From Paracoccus denitrificans (GTDB taxonomy: Bacteria > Pseudomonadota > Alphaproteobacteria > Rhodobacterales > Rhodobacteraceae), in NCBI GenBank assembly GCA_005768755.1, contig VAFL01000002.1:124001-188000 (forward strand): a stretch of 64,000 nucleotides of DNA, in the 5' to 3' direction. Of this stretch, positions 50,778 through 59,922 are shown piece after piece. Position numbers and translations under genes: made by a program. Every line of letters starts with the position of its first letter. Position 1 is the first letter of the stretch. The notes beneath the pieces are model-generated. The model was not told the origin of the DNA. It saw only the letters and a program-made list of their open reading frames with translations, and did no database searches.

Positions 50778-51521
50778 TTAGCCGCACGCCGCTGCTTTCG
50801 CGAAACCTGCCTGTGTTGCCGGGATGTCAGAGTTCCAGACCTGCAGTTCCGTGTCGCCTGCGCGCTTGCCGACCGCGGCCACAGTATGATCGGCGGATCT
50901 TTCGACCAGAAAGACACTCTGATCACCACAGCGACGGATATAGGGCAACGCCCCCTGCGGCCCGGCGTCATAGCCAGCGAATGGACCGAACATGACCGGC
51001 GCATCTCCGTCGAAGGAATAGAGAGACAGGCCGCTCACCCCCTCTTGCCGCTTGATGACTGCAATATACTGGTCGCCATTTGCCGCCAGATCGGCGACCC
51101 CCAGAAGAATGGCCTCGTTCACAGCCGGGTCATATTCTGCGCTGGAAAGAACGCCAATTTCGCCCATCGACACGCTGAATACGACCATGCGCCAGCCGTC
51201 TTCCGGAACATATTGAATCGCGACCACGTCCGTCTCGCCGTCCCGATTCACATCGGCAAGTTCCGGCCTGTCACCGTAATAAAATCCGCCCTCGTCGGAT
51301 GTAAGATCCCAGCGTCTTGATGTGGACAGGCGCGACACGATCCCGTCGCTCCGCTTTTCGCGCTTCAGCCAAAATTCCACATTCCGCCATGCCGGGCGGT
51401 CGAGTGGATTGGATTCTACCGGGGACTTGTATGCGGCATCAACCTGAAGGCCGCTTGCGTCCTCGGCCGACAGGGCGGTTTGCGGCAGCAGAGTAATTGC
51501 CACGACCGCCAGTAACCGCAT
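50778..51521 (-). CDS. Exported protein with an FG-GAP/VCBS-like repeat, unknown
   Basis: 247 residues. Signal peptide MRLLAVVAITLLPQTALSAED. One calcium-loop-type motif ADVNRDGETDVVAIQYV resembles FG-GAP/dockerin-like repeats of beta-propeller proteins. A second half contains two cysteines (RRCGDQ and AAACG). Its ATG overlaps the ferredoxin stop by one base, suggesting co-transcription; the function is unknown. Confidence 0.78.
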   Translation of the reverse strand: MRLLAVVAITLLPQTALSAEDASGLQVDAAYKSPVESNPLDRPAWRNVEFWLKREKRSDGIVSRLSTSRRWDLTSDEGGFYYGDRPELADVNRDGETDVVAIQYVPEDGWRMVVFSVSMGEIGVLSSAEYDPAVNEAILLGVADLAANGDQYIAVIKRQEGVSGLSLYSFDGDAPVMFGPFAGYDAGPQGALPYIRRCGDQSVFLVERSADHTVAAVGKRAGDTELQVWNSDIPATQAGFAKAAACG

Positions 51522-51844
51522 CAGATCTGCTTTTCGGGCATGTTGACGACCAGCCCGTCCAATTCGTCGGTCACCCTGATCTGGCAGGTCAGCCGCGACC
51601 GTGACGGATCGGGTTCCCAGGCAAAATCCAGCATGTCTTCTTCCATCGGGTCTTTGGCGGGCAACCGGTCGACCCAGTCGGGCGCGACATAAACATGGCA
51701 GGTCGAACAGGCGCAGGCACCGCCGCAATCGGCCTCGATCCCGGGGATGCCGTTATCGCGCGCGCCTTCCATCACGGTCATGCCTGGCTTGACCTCGACC
51801 TCATGCGCGGTGCCGTTATGCTCGATATAAGTGATCCTGGCCAT
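51521..51844 (-). CDS. [2Fe-2S] ferredoxin (adrenodoxin/FdVI type)
   Basis: 107 residues. The cluster ligands are in the C-x5-C-x2-C pattern ADCGGACACSTCHVYV plus LTCQIRV near the end. Adrenodoxin-type ferredoxins pass electrons to P450s or serve Fe-S assembly; the usual isc genes are not nearby. The start MARITYIEHNG is family-like. Confidence 0.93.
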   Translation of the reverse strand: MARITYIEHNGTAHEVEVKPGMTVMEGARDNGIPGIEADCGGACACSTCHVYVAPDWVDRLPAKDPMEEDMLDFAWEPDPSRSRLTCQIRVTDELDGLVVNMPEKQI

Positions 51845-51889
51845 GGCGTGCTCCTGTCGTTTGCGGCGGAAATAGGTCATTCGCGGGAC

Positions 51890-51919
51890 AAAGAAAAGGG
51901 CGGGACCGAAGCCCCGCCC
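51890..51919 (-). terminator. Rho-independent terminator of the DegP-like gene
   Basis: On the minus strand GGGCGGGGC and GTCCCGCCC pair (one G-T) around a TTCG tetraloop and are followed by TTTTCTTT. Confidence 0.9.
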
Positions 51920-51940
51920 CCCGCTGTTTCAAGCCCCGGC

Positions 51941-53470
51941 CTATTCCGCGACAGAGATCGCCGCGAATTGCGGCTCGCCGCCGCGGCGCAGCATCAGAAG
52001 GATGGATTTGCGACCCGCTTCGCGTACTGCCGTGATCTGGGTTTCAAGATCCTCGACCGAAGCAATGGGCTGCTGGTTGGCCTCGGTGATGACATCGCCC
52101 GTCGCCAGGCCCTTGTCCGCCGCGTCGGAATCGGCCTCAACCTCGCTGATGACGACGCCTTCCTGACCTTCGTCAAGACCAAGCTGCCCCGCCAGTTCCG
52201 GCGTCAGCACCTGCAGGCTCATGCCCAACAGCTGATCGCTACCGCCGCTGGCCGCTGGCTGATCGCCGTCTTCGCTGGCGGTTCCTTCTGCTGTCTCGCG
52301 CCGGCCAAGGGTAACGGCGACGTCTTCGGTCTGGCCTTCGCGCAGCACCGTCACGTCGACCTCTTCGCCAATCGGGGCCTGGGCCACACGGGCGATCAGA
52401 TCGCGGTCATCCTCGATCTCGTTGCCGCCGAAATCGACGATGACATCGCCGGGGCGGATGCCTGCCTCCTGGGCGGGTCCGTCGAAGACATCGGTCACCA
52501 TTGCACCGCGATCATTTTCCAGACCCAGCGATTCCGCGATTTCCGGTGTGACGCGCTGGATCTTCACGCCCAGCCAACCACGCCGCGTCTCGCCAAATTC
52601 GCGAAGCTGATCGACGACGTTGGTGACCACGTTCGATGCCATGGAAAAGCCGATCCCGATCGAGCCGCCATTGGGCGACAGGATCGCCGTGTTCACGCCG
52701 ATCACCTCGCCATCCATGTTGAACAAGGGCCCACCCGAGTTGCCGCGGTTGATCGAGGCGTCGGTCTGAATGAAGTCGTCGTAAGTCCCGGTCAGTGCCC
52801 GACCGCGCGCCGAAACGATGCCGGTGGACGCCGAAAAGCCCTGCCCCAGCGGATTGCCAAGCGCCAGAACCCAATCGCCCACACGGGCCACGTCGCTGTC
52901 GCCGAAGCCCACGAACGGCAGATCCGTAGCATCGACTTTCAAAAGCGCGATATCGGTCTGCTTGTCGGTGCCGACCACCTCGGCGCTGCGGCGGGCGCCG
53001 TCCTTGAACTCGATCTCGATCTCGTCAGCGCCTTCGATGACGTGATTGTTCGTGACGATGAACCCATCATCCGAGATCACGAAGCCCGAGCCGAGCGCAT
53101 TGGCGCGCTGTGGCGAACCTTGCTGACCGAACGGATTGCCCTGTTCGGGCGATGGCATGCCGAATTCGCGGAACAGGTCGGAGAACGGACTACCCTCGGG
53201 GAAAGCGGGGCTGCTTGGCTGTTCGATTACCGAAGTCGTGTTGATATTGACCACGGCAGGCGAAACTTTTTCGACCAGATCGGCAAAGCTGTCCGGCATC
53301 ACCTGCTGGCGACGGGCGGGGCTATCAGGCGCGGTCAACGGCGCTTCGGTGCTGTTTGCAGCCGCCGGGTTGGCGGGCGTTGCCGCTTCCTGGGCCGACA
53401 CGGGCAGCGCGCCCAGGGTCAGCGCCGCAATCGAAGCAGAGGCCATGAAACGTGTTACGGATTTGCGCAT
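51941..53470 (-). CDS. degP: Do-family (DegP/DegQ) periplasmic serine protease
   Basis: 509 residues. Signal peptide MRKSVTRFMASASIAALTLGALPVSAQ, then the trypsin-like domain with His in TNNHVIEGA, Asp in DIALLKV, and the nucleophile in NRGNSGGPLFN; two PDZ domains follow (about 300-390 and 420-505). It degrades misfolded envelope proteins. It lies upstream of hflC-hflK in map order but downstream in transcription, in the order hflK-hflC-degP common in alphaproteobacteria, although separated here by a terminator. Confidence 0.94.
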   Translation of the reverse strand: MRKSVTRFMASASIAALTLGALPVSAQEAATPANPAAANSTEAPLTAPDSPARRQQVMPDSFADLVEKVSPAVVNINTTSVIEQPSSPAFPEGSPFSDLFREFGMPSPEQGNPFGQQGSPQRANALGSGFVISDDGFIVTNNHVIEGADEIEIEFKDGARRSAEVVGTDKQTDIALLKVDATDLPFVGFGDSDVARVGDWVLALGNPLGQGFSASTGIVSARGRALTGTYDDFIQTDASINRGNSGGPLFNMDGEVIGVNTAILSPNGGSIGIGFSMASNVVTNVVDQLREFGETRRGWLGVKIQRVTPEIAESLGLENDRGAMVTDVFDGPAQEAGIRPGDVIVDFGGNEIEDDRDLIARVAQAPIGEEVDVTVLREGQTEDVAVTLGRRETAEGTASEDGDQPAASGGSDQLLGMSLQVLTPELAGQLGLDEGQEGVVISEVEADSDAADKGLATGDVITEANQQPIASVEDLETQITAVREAGRKSILLMLRRGGEPQFAAISVAE

Positions 53471-53573
53471 CCAATGATCCTTTCCATTTTAGCGCGAGGG
53501 ATTTTTTGCGCGGTCAAAGGCCGCTTTGCAGAAGGCAACAAATGTCAGATGGGCGGTCGTTGCAAATAAATCA

Positions 53574-53585
53574 CGCTCATGAGCG
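53574..53585. promoter_or_regulatory. Palindrome upstream of the DegP-like gene
   Basis: CGCTCATGAGCG is a perfect 12-bp palindrome about 104 bases before the ATG, followed at once by a GATGA/TCATC dyad. A possible operator; no regulator assigned. Confidence 0.35.
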
Positions 53586-53632
53586 ATGAACTCATCGTGA
53601 CTTGAGTGCGGGCGCTTCTGCTGTGGTGCGAA

Positions 53633-53664
53633 ATGGAAAAGGGGCGACCATGGCCGCCCCTTCA
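53633..53664 (-). terminator. Rho-independent terminator of hflK-hflC
   Basis: On the minus strand AAGGGGCG and CGCCCCTT pair around GCCATGGT and are followed by TTCC; the same strand shows a short T-run. It starts 9 bases after the hflC stop. Confidence 0.7.
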
Positions 53665-53672
53665 GGTTCAGG

Positions 53673-54983
53673 TCAGTTTGCCGGGGCAGGTTCCGGCGTC
53701 ACCAGCGGTTCCCCACCAACCTCTGCGTCGTCGTCAGGTGCAACGGTGTCATCAGGCGCGGCGGTCGCGGCGTCTGCATCGGTGGGCGCCGGCGCTTCAG
53801 TCTGCGCCGCCGGCGCAGATGCGTCATCCGCTGGTTCGCCTGCTGCATCATCGACGGGTGCGGAACCGGTGGGTTCGGCAGGTTCGTCGCCTTCCAAGGG
53901 CCGCATGGGGGCTGCTTGCGTGCTTGAATCGCCCATCGCGGCGCCCGGTTCGGTATCCCACGGCATCTCGATCGGCCTCGGCACGACGGCACTTTCCGGC
54001 TGGATCGGATCGGTCGGCGTGCTTGCCGCAGCCGGATCGTCAGGAAGCGTCGAATAATTCAGGTCGTCCGGCAGATCGTCCAGTGGTGTGGCAGGCGAAG
54101 CACCTGCCGCCCCATCACGGCCCAGATAGGCAAAGAAATCGCCATCGGGTGGAACGACCAGCTGCGAATTACCGGCTTGCAACGCACGCTCGTAAGCGGA
54201 AAGCGACCGTGTGAAGGCAAAGAATTCGGGATCACGCTGATAGGCATCGGCATAGATCGCGTTTCGCGTCGCGTCAGCCTCACCCCGGATGATCTCCGAG
54301 TTGCGGCGCGCGTCCGAGGTCAGTTCGACCACGGTCCGGTCTGCTGCCGCGCGCACGCGCCGCGCCGCTTCGCCACCGCGTGCAATCTCGTCGGCGGCTT
54401 CGCGTTCGCGTTCTGCCCGCATCCGATCATAGGTTTCCGTCAGGTTCTGCACCGGAAGGTCGGTGCGGGTCAGGCGCACGTCGATGATCTCGACCCCAAG
54501 CCCTTCCGAATTGGCCCGCGCCTCGTCCCTGATGCGGTTCATCAAAGAGGTCCGGTCATCAGACAGGATCGCGGTCGAGGGGACCAGACCCAGCACCTCG
54601 CGGATGGCTGCGCGCACGATCGGGTCAAGACGGCCCATCGCTGTTTCGGTGCCGCCGGTGCCGACCGCCTGACGGAAGCGCACGACATCCGTGATCCGCC
54701 ACCGCGCGAAGGCGTCGACGATCAGGCGGCGCTCATCCAGCGGGTTGATCTCCAGCGGGGTGGTTTGCAGACCCAGCATCCGGTCATCGTAATGCACGAC
54801 ATCATCAAGAATCGGCATCTTGATCCCCAGACCAGGGGTTTCCTTGACATCGACCACGCGGCCAAGCCGCAGCACAAGGGCCTTTTCCCGTTCATCGACG
54901 ATGTAAAGCGAGGTCGCCGCAACGACACCCGCAACGATCAACGCCGGAATGGCCAGCGTGGCAATCAGGTTCGCGCGCGCCAT
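53673..54983 (-). CDS. hflC: HflC, FtsH-protease modulator, with long acidic tail
   Basis: 436 residues; HflC is usually near 300-330. One N-terminal membrane helix (about 7-27), an SPFH/band-7 domain (ADRLDGR-type region VDEREKALVLRLGRVVDV to about 300), then about 130 residues of Pro/Ala/Asp/Glu-rich tail. With HflK it forms the membrane ring that encloses FtsH. The ATG overlaps the hflK stop by one base. Confidence 0.93.
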   Translation of the reverse strand: MARANLIATLAIPALIVAGVVAATSLYIVDEREKALVLRLGRVVDVKETPGLGIKMPILDDVVHYDDRMLGLQTTPLEINPLDERRLIVDAFARWRITDVVRFRQAVGTGGTETAMGRLDPIVRAAIREVLGLVPSTAILSDDRTSLMNRIRDEARANSEGLGVEIIDVRLTRTDLPVQNLTETYDRMRAEREREAADEIARGGEAARRVRAAADRTVVELTSDARRNSEIIRGEADATRNAIYADAYQRDPEFFAFTRSLSAYERALQAGNSQLVVPPDGDFFAYLGRDGAAGASPATPLDDLPDDLNYSTLPDDPAAASTPTDPIQPESAVVPRPIEMPWDTEPGAAMGDSSTQAAPMRPLEGDEPAEPTGSAPVDDAAGEPADDASAPAAQTEAPAPTDADAATAAPDDTVAPDDDAEVGGEPLVTPEPAPAN

Positions 54984-56299
54984 CAGTTTGCCCCCCCAGT
55001 CGCAGTATCCGTCGCGGTATCCGGCGCAGCAGCTGCATCCGTCGCCGGCTCGGCCGCTGGTTCTGCCTCAAGCGCAGCCGTGCCTTGGCGGCGCAGCTGA
55101 TCCAGCGGCAGATAGGGAACCACGCCCTCGCCCGCGCCCTGATCTATGATCACCTTGTCGACGTTACCCAGTACTTTTTCCATCGTCTCCAGATACATAC
55201 GCTTGCGGGTCACCTCTGGCGCCTTGGCATATTCCGCATAGACCGAATTGAAACGCGCCGATTCACCTTGCGCGTCGTTGACCGCCTGGGCGCGGTAGGC
55301 CTCGGCCTCCTCGACCAATGCGGCGGCTTCACCGCGCGCGGCCGCCAGCACCCGGTTGGCATAGGCGTCGGCCTGTTTTTCCAGCGTATCGCGGCGCTGC
55401 TGCGCGGCGTTCACGGCACGGAAACTGTCGATCACTTCAGCCGGCGGGTCGGCGCGGTTAAGGTTGACGCGAACCACATTGATGCCTGACTGATAGCTGT
55501 TCATCGTCTGCTGCACGGCCAGTTTCAGATCCTCGGCGATAGAGCCGAGATCCCGGTTCAGGATCGGCGACAGCTCCGAACGCGCGATAATGTCGCGCAT
55601 CGAGGATTCCGCAACCGCGCGCATCGTGCCCGACGGGTCGGCCAGGTTGAACAGAAATTTCTCGGCGTCCGAAATGTTCCAGACGACCTGGTATTGCAGA
55701 TCAACGATATTCTGATCGCGGGTCAGCATCAGTCCACTGTCTGTCGCGGTGATCTCTCCGCCGGCATTGCGTGTCGTATCGACCTGCCCAGTGCCGACAT
55801 CGGTCACGCGTTCGCCGGTTACCTGAACGATTTCCTTCGTCACAACCGGCCAGGGCGCGAAGTTCAGACCGGGATCACCGGTGCCGACGGCGCGACCGAA
55901 CAGGAACTCGACCGAACGCTCCTCGGGTCTGACGGTATAGAAGCTGGCAAAAGCCCAGACCGCGACCACCACAAGACCTCCGATTACGAAGGTCCGGCGG
56001 TCGAAGCGGAAACCGCCGCCGCCTGGACGGCGCGGACCAGTGCCATTGCCGTTCGAACCGCCGCGCCCGCCCATCAGCACGCGCAGCCTGTCCTGACCCT
56101 TGCGCATCAGGTCTTCGATCTCGGGCCGTTCGCCCTGCGGACGCTGGCCGGGCCTGCGCGGTGGCTCTGGCCGGTCGCGTCCGCCCTGATCTCCGCCCTG
56201 ACCCCAGGGGCGCTGTCCGCCGCGCGGCGGCTCCTTGCCGCCCTTGTCGTCACCGCCACCATTTCCGCTACTGCCGCCACCCCAGGGGCCTTGTGCCAT
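54983..56299 (-). CDS. hflK: HflK, FtsH-protease modulator
   Basis: 438 residues. A Gly/Pro/Arg-rich cytoplasmic N-terminus (about 1-95), one membrane helix (TFVIGGLVVVAVWAFASF), an SPFH domain and a coiled coil with ATAYANRVLAAARGEA-type sequence. The start MAQGPWGGGSSG is chosen for its GAGG site and the position of the domain; the open frame reaches 56368. Co-translated with hflC. Confidence 0.93.
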   Translation of the reverse strand: MAQGPWGGGSSGNGGGDDKGGKEPPRGGQRPWGQGGDQGGRDRPEPPRRPGQRPQGERPEIEDLMRKGQDRLRVLMGGRGGSNGNGTGPRRPGGGGFRFDRRTFVIGGLVVVAVWAFASFYTVRPEERSVEFLFGRAVGTGDPGLNFAPWPVVTKEIVQVTGERVTDVGTGQVDTTRNAGGEITATDSGLMLTRDQNIVDLQYQVVWNISDAEKFLFNLADPSGTMRAVAESSMRDIIARSELSPILNRDLGSIAEDLKLAVQQTMNSYQSGINVVRVNLNRADPPAEVIDSFRAVNAAQQRRDTLEKQADAYANRVLAAARGEAAALVEEAEAYRAQAVNDAQGESARFNSVYAEYAKAPEVTRKRMYLETMEKVLGNVDKVIIDQGAGEGVVPYLPLDQLRRQGTAALEAEPAAEPATDAAAAPDTATDTATGGAN

Positions 56300-56419
56300 T
56301 GATCTGCCTCTTCCTGTTTCGTCTTTCGTCGTTGTGCCTGAAACTGGGGGTCGGGCGGGGAAAGTCAAGCTCTACCGCCCGGCCGGCGCCCGCGCGCTAC
56401 CCAGTTCGTCCTGGCGCTG

Positions 56420-57796
56420 TCAGCCTTCCGGGCGGTCGTGGCGCCGGGTCGGCATGCGCATTGTGACCAGCTCCTCGGCCAGCGTCGGATGAACCGCAAC
56501 CGCCTGGTCGAACTGTTCCTTCGTTGCGCCCATCGTGATCGGAATTGCCACCATCTGGATCATTTCACCCGCCTCGGGGCCGAATATCTGGCAACCCAGC
56601 ACCTGGCGCGTTTCCTCATCCACCATCAGCTTCATCATCACCCGTGCCTCTGATCCGGCAAACAGTGATCGCATCGGCCGGAAGCGCGAATCGTAGACCT
56701 CCACCCCACCGCGCGCGATGGCTTCGTCCTCGGTCATGCCGATGGTGCCGATCTCATGCGGGCGAAGGTAGACGGCGCTGGCAACCAGGTCGTGATCCAT
56801 GAACCGCGGGCTGCCACCGAAAACGGTATCGGCGAAGCTGTGTCCTTCGCGGATGGCCACAGGGGTCAGGTTCACGCGGTCTGTCACATCGCCCACCGCG
56901 AAGATCGAGGGCACGTTCGTCTGTGACCACTGATCGACGATGATCTTGCCGTTTTCCCCCAAGGCGACGCCTGCCGATTCCAGTCCCAGCCCCTTGGTGT
57001 AGGGCGCGCGCCCGGTCGCGAAGATCACCTTGTCAAAGCTGTCCTCGGTTCCGTCGGCAAAGTGGACGCGGACTGCGCCTGCGTCTTTTTCCAGACGCGC
57101 GGGCGTGCATTCCAATCGCACATCGACGCCGATTTCGGACAGCTGGTCCGTCGCCATCTGGCGCAAATCGACGTCAAAACCACGCAGCACCTGATCCCCG
57201 CGATAAGCCAGCACGGTTTCGACGCCCAGACCGCACAGGATCGTGGCGAATTCGCAGGCAATGAAACCGCCGCCGACGATCAGCACCCGACCGGGAAGTT
57301 CCGGCATCAGGAACAGGTCGTCCGAAATCAGACCAAGTTCCTCGCCGGGAATTCCCGGAAGATGTGGACGCCCCCCCGCAGCGATCAGGATGTGTTTCGC
57401 GCTGATCCTGTTGCCATCGGCCAGTTCGACATCATGGGGGCCAGTCAGGCGCGCACGTTGATGGAAAATCACCCCGCCCGCGGCCTCGACGCCGCTGGTA
57501 TAGGCGCGCTCCAGCCGGTTCAGTTCCTCGTCCAGCTTGCCCTTGAAGGCGTCCCAGGAAAAAGCCCCGGCATGCGCGTCCAACCAACCATAGCCGCGTG
57601 CCTCGGCAGCGGATGCCGGCGCGGTGGACGCAAAGATCATCAGCTTTTTCGGCACGCAGCCCCGGATCACGCAGGTGCCACCCATGCGGCTTTCCTCGGC
57701 CAAGGCGACCCGCGCGCCATGCGTCGCCGCGATACGTGCCGCGCGCACCCCGCCCGAGCCGCCGCCGATCACGAACAGGTCGTAATCGAAGCTCAT
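56420..57796 (-). CDS. gor: Glutathione-disulfide reductase
   Basis: 458 residues. FAD-binding VIGGGSGGVRAARIAATHG, redox-active Cys pair C42 and C47 (GGTCVIRGCVPKK), NAD(P)-binding VGGGFIACEFATIL, and the C-terminal interface with the active-site His in VAVHPTLAEELVTM. It keeps glutathione reduced using NADPH. Starts inside the rpiA stop (4-base overlap). Confidence 0.95.
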   Translation of the reverse strand: MSFDYDLFVIGGGSGGVRAARIAATHGARVALAEESRMGGTCVIRGCVPKKLMIFASTAPASAAEARGYGWLDAHAGAFSWDAFKGKLDEELNRLERAYTSGVEAAGGVIFHQRARLTGPHDVELADGNRISAKHILIAAGGRPHLPGIPGEELGLISDDLFLMPELPGRVLIVGGGFIACEFATILCGLGVETVLAYRGDQVLRGFDVDLRQMATDQLSEIGVDVRLECTPARLEKDAGAVRVHFADGTEDSFDKVIFATGRAPYTKGLGLESAGVALGENGKIIVDQWSQTNVPSIFAVGDVTDRVNLTPVAIREGHSFADTVFGGSPRFMDHDLVASAVYLRPHEIGTIGMTEDEAIARGGVEVYDSRFRPMRSLFAGSEARVMMKLMVDEETRQVLGCQIFGPEAGEMIQMVAIPITMGATKEQFDQAVAVHPTLAEELVTMRMPTRRHDRPEG

Positions 57797-58521
57797 TCCT
57801 CGGCCTCCTCGGGGCGCAGTTCCACCACGTCGCCATCGGGCTTGCCGATGATGGCCAGATCGCAGATCCCCAGAAACAATCCGTTCTCGACGACGCCGGG
57901 AAGCGCATTCAGCCGCGCCGAAAGGCGCGCCGGTTCGTGAATCTCCTCCAGCGACAGATCAAGGATGTAGTTCCCCTCGTCCGTCTGCAGCGGCAAATCG
58001 TCGCGCTTGCGCAGAAGGATCGGCCGACCCGACAGATCAAGCTCGTCCAGGACGCGTGTGATCAGTTCCTTCGTGGTCTGCCAGCCGAAGGGAATCACCT
58101 CGACCGGCAGATGAAACGCGCCCAGCACCTCGACGACCTTGCTGCCGTCGGCGATGACAACCATCCTGTCCGAGGCGCATGCCACGATCTTTTCGCGCAA
58201 CAGCGCCGCACCACCGCCCTTGATCAGGTTCAGGTCCGGGTCAAGTTCGTCTGCGCCGTCAAGCGTCAGGTCCAGCCAGCCGATATCGTCAAGCGTCTCG
58301 ATTTTCAGGCCAAGGCTTTCGGCAAGATCGGCGGTCTCCTTGCTGGTCGCGGCAAGGCGCAGCTTCAGCCCCTCGGCCTGCACCCGCTCGGCCAGACGGC
58401 GAACCATGAAAACAGCGGTCGATCCGGTGCCAAGTCCCAGGCGCATCCCGTCCTCGACCAGCATGACAGCGGCGCGGGCGGCGGCATCCTTTGCGGCGTC
58501 CGAGGGTGAAAGTTCAGTCAT
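57793..58521 (-). CDS. rpiA: Ribose-5-phosphate isomerase A
   Basis: 242 residues. Conserved loops GLGTGSTAVFMV, LDGADELDPDLNLIKGGGAALLREK and VIADGSK with the catalytic Asp and Lys. It interconverts ribose-5- and ribulose-5-phosphate. First gene of the pair rpiA-gor, so NADPH supply and glutathione reduction are transcribed together. Confidence 0.96.
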   Translation of the reverse strand: MTELSPSDAAKDAAARAAVMLVEDGMRLGLGTGSTAVFMVRRLAERVQAEGLKLRLAATSKETADLAESLGLKIETLDDIGWLDLTLDGADELDPDLNLIKGGGAALLREKIVACASDRMVVIADGSKVVEVLGAFHLPVEVIPFGWQTTKELITRVLDELDLSGRPILLRKRDDLPLQTDEGNYILDLSLEEIHEPARLSARLNALPGVVENGLFLGICDLAIIGKPDGDVVELRPEEAEE

Positions 58522-58564
58522 GGCAGTGATCCTTCATGCGCGTCCAATCCAAGGCGCAACCTGT

Positions 58565-58720
58565 CTAGCCTGTGGACGCCGCAATAAACAGCATCAATTC
58601 ACGGGCCGGGTGCTTATCAGGCGGGATATAAGGATCAAGCGCGTCGCCATCGGTGATATGGCCGCGGCCGAAACCAGATGCGGCGGTCACGATGACGCAG
58701 GTGATGTCGGCATATTCCAT
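58565..58720 (-). CDS. Possible small protein upstream of rpiA
   Basis: A 51-residue frame starting MEYADITCVIVTAASG and ending ARELMLFIAASTG has protein-like composition and fills most of the 258-base gap between rpiA and ispDF. No other start is available and the ribosome site is weak. It could be a remnant or a short real gene; nothing in the sequence identifies it. Confidence 0.3.
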   Translation of the reverse strand: MEYADITCVIVTAASGFGRGHITDGDALDPYIPPDKHPARELMLFIAASTG

Positions 58721-58779
58721 CCCATCGGCACCGGCCGCAGCCGATTGCGCGCGAAGCGCCGCTGCAATAGACCGTGGCC

Positions 58780-59919
58780 ATGAAGGATTTGTCCCACATT
58801 GCCGTCATTGTCACCGCTGCCGGACGCGGCACCCGTATGGGCGGGCTGGCCAAGCAATGGCGTGACCTTGGCGGGGCTTCGGTACTGGCACGCAGCATCG
58901 CGGCATTTGCCGGCTTTCCGCGTATCGTCGTCGTTCTGTCGCCCGAGGATATGGAGCGGGGCCTGACCGAAATCGCCGGACCCGTCGTGCTGGTCGCAGG
59001 TGGCGAAAGCCGCTCGGAAAGCGTGCGCGCGGGCCTTGAGACGCTGGAAGGCAGCGGGTTCAGCCATGTCCTTATTCACGACGGTGCGCGCCCGCTTGTA
59101 CCTGCCGATGTCATCACGGGCGTGGTCGCGGCATTGGAAAGCGGCGCGACCGCCGCCGCCCCCGGCTTGCCCGTGACCGACGCGCTTTGGCGGGGCGAGG
59201 CCGGGCATGTCAGCGCCATGCAACCACGAGAGGGGTTGTTTCGTGCCCAGACCCCGCAGGGGTTCCGGCTGGACGCAATCCTCTACGCTCACCGGGCGTT
59301 TCCTGACGGGGCTGCGGATGATGTGGAACTGGCCCGTCGCGCCGGGCATGAGGTTGCCATCACGCCCGGCGCGGAAGACAATCTGAAACTCACCTACGGG
59401 CCGGATTTCGACCGCGCCCGTCGCATTCTGGGGGCCGAAATGGACATCCGCCTTGGCAATGGTTTCGACGTGCATGCCTTCGAAGACGGCGACCATGTGA
59501 CACTTTGCGGGGTGCGCATCGACCACACGCATGCCTTGAAAGGACATTCCGACGCCGATGTCGGAATGCATGCGCTGTCCGACGCGATTTATGGCGCGCT
59601 TGCGATGGGCGATATCGGGCGTCATTTCCCGCCATCCGATCCGCAGTGGAAAGGCGCCGACAGCACGATTTTCCTTGCCCACGCCGCTGACCTTGCCCGC
59701 AATCACGGCTTCCGCCTTGGCAACGCCGATGTGACGCTGATCTGTGAAGCGCCGAAGATCGGCCCACATGCACAGACCATGCAGGACCGGCTGGCAGCGA
59801 TCATGGGAATCGGGGCTGACCGCGTTTCGGTCAAGGCCACCACGTCAGAGCGGCTTGGCTTTACCGGCCGGTCCGAAGGTATCGCCGCCATCGCCACCGC
59901 CACGCTGATCAAGGACTAG
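58780..59919 (+). CDS. ispDF: Bifunctional IspD/IspF (MEP isoprenoid pathway)
   Basis: 379 residues. Residues 1 to about 218 are the IspD cytidylyltransferase (AVIVTAAGRGTRMG...KQW, IHDGARPLV); the rest is IspF with the metal and substrate motifs GFDVHAF, HALKGHSDADVGMHALSDA and FPPSDPQWKGADS. The fusion is typical of alphaproteobacteria. The ATG is used; a GTG two codons upstream is also open. Followed 3 bases later by pgpA. Confidence 0.96.
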   Translation: MKDLSHIAVIVTAAGRGTRMGGLAKQWRDLGGASVLARSIAAFAGFPRIVVVLSPEDMERGLTEIAGPVVLVAGGESRSESVRAGLETLEGSGFSHVLIHDGARPLVPADVITGVVAALESGATAAAPGLPVTDALWRGEAGHVSAMQPREGLFRAQTPQGFRLDAILYAHRAFPDGAADDVELARRAGHEVAITPGAEDNLKLTYGPDFDRARRILGAEMDIRLGNGFDVHAFEDGDHVTLCGVRIDHTHALKGHSDADVGMHALSDAIYGALAMGDIGRHFPPSDPQWKGADSTIFLAHAADLARNHGFRLGNADVTLICEAPKIGPHAQTMQDRLAAIMGIGADRVSVKATTSERLGFTGRSEGIAAIATATLIKD

Positions 59920-59922
59920 CAG

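Noticed and set aside
51695..53569. 624-residue plus-strand open frame
   Set aside because: Antisense to the DegP-type protease and ferredoxin, both with clear active-site or cluster motifs.
58687..59769. 360-residue minus-strand open frame
   Set aside because: Antisense to ispDF.
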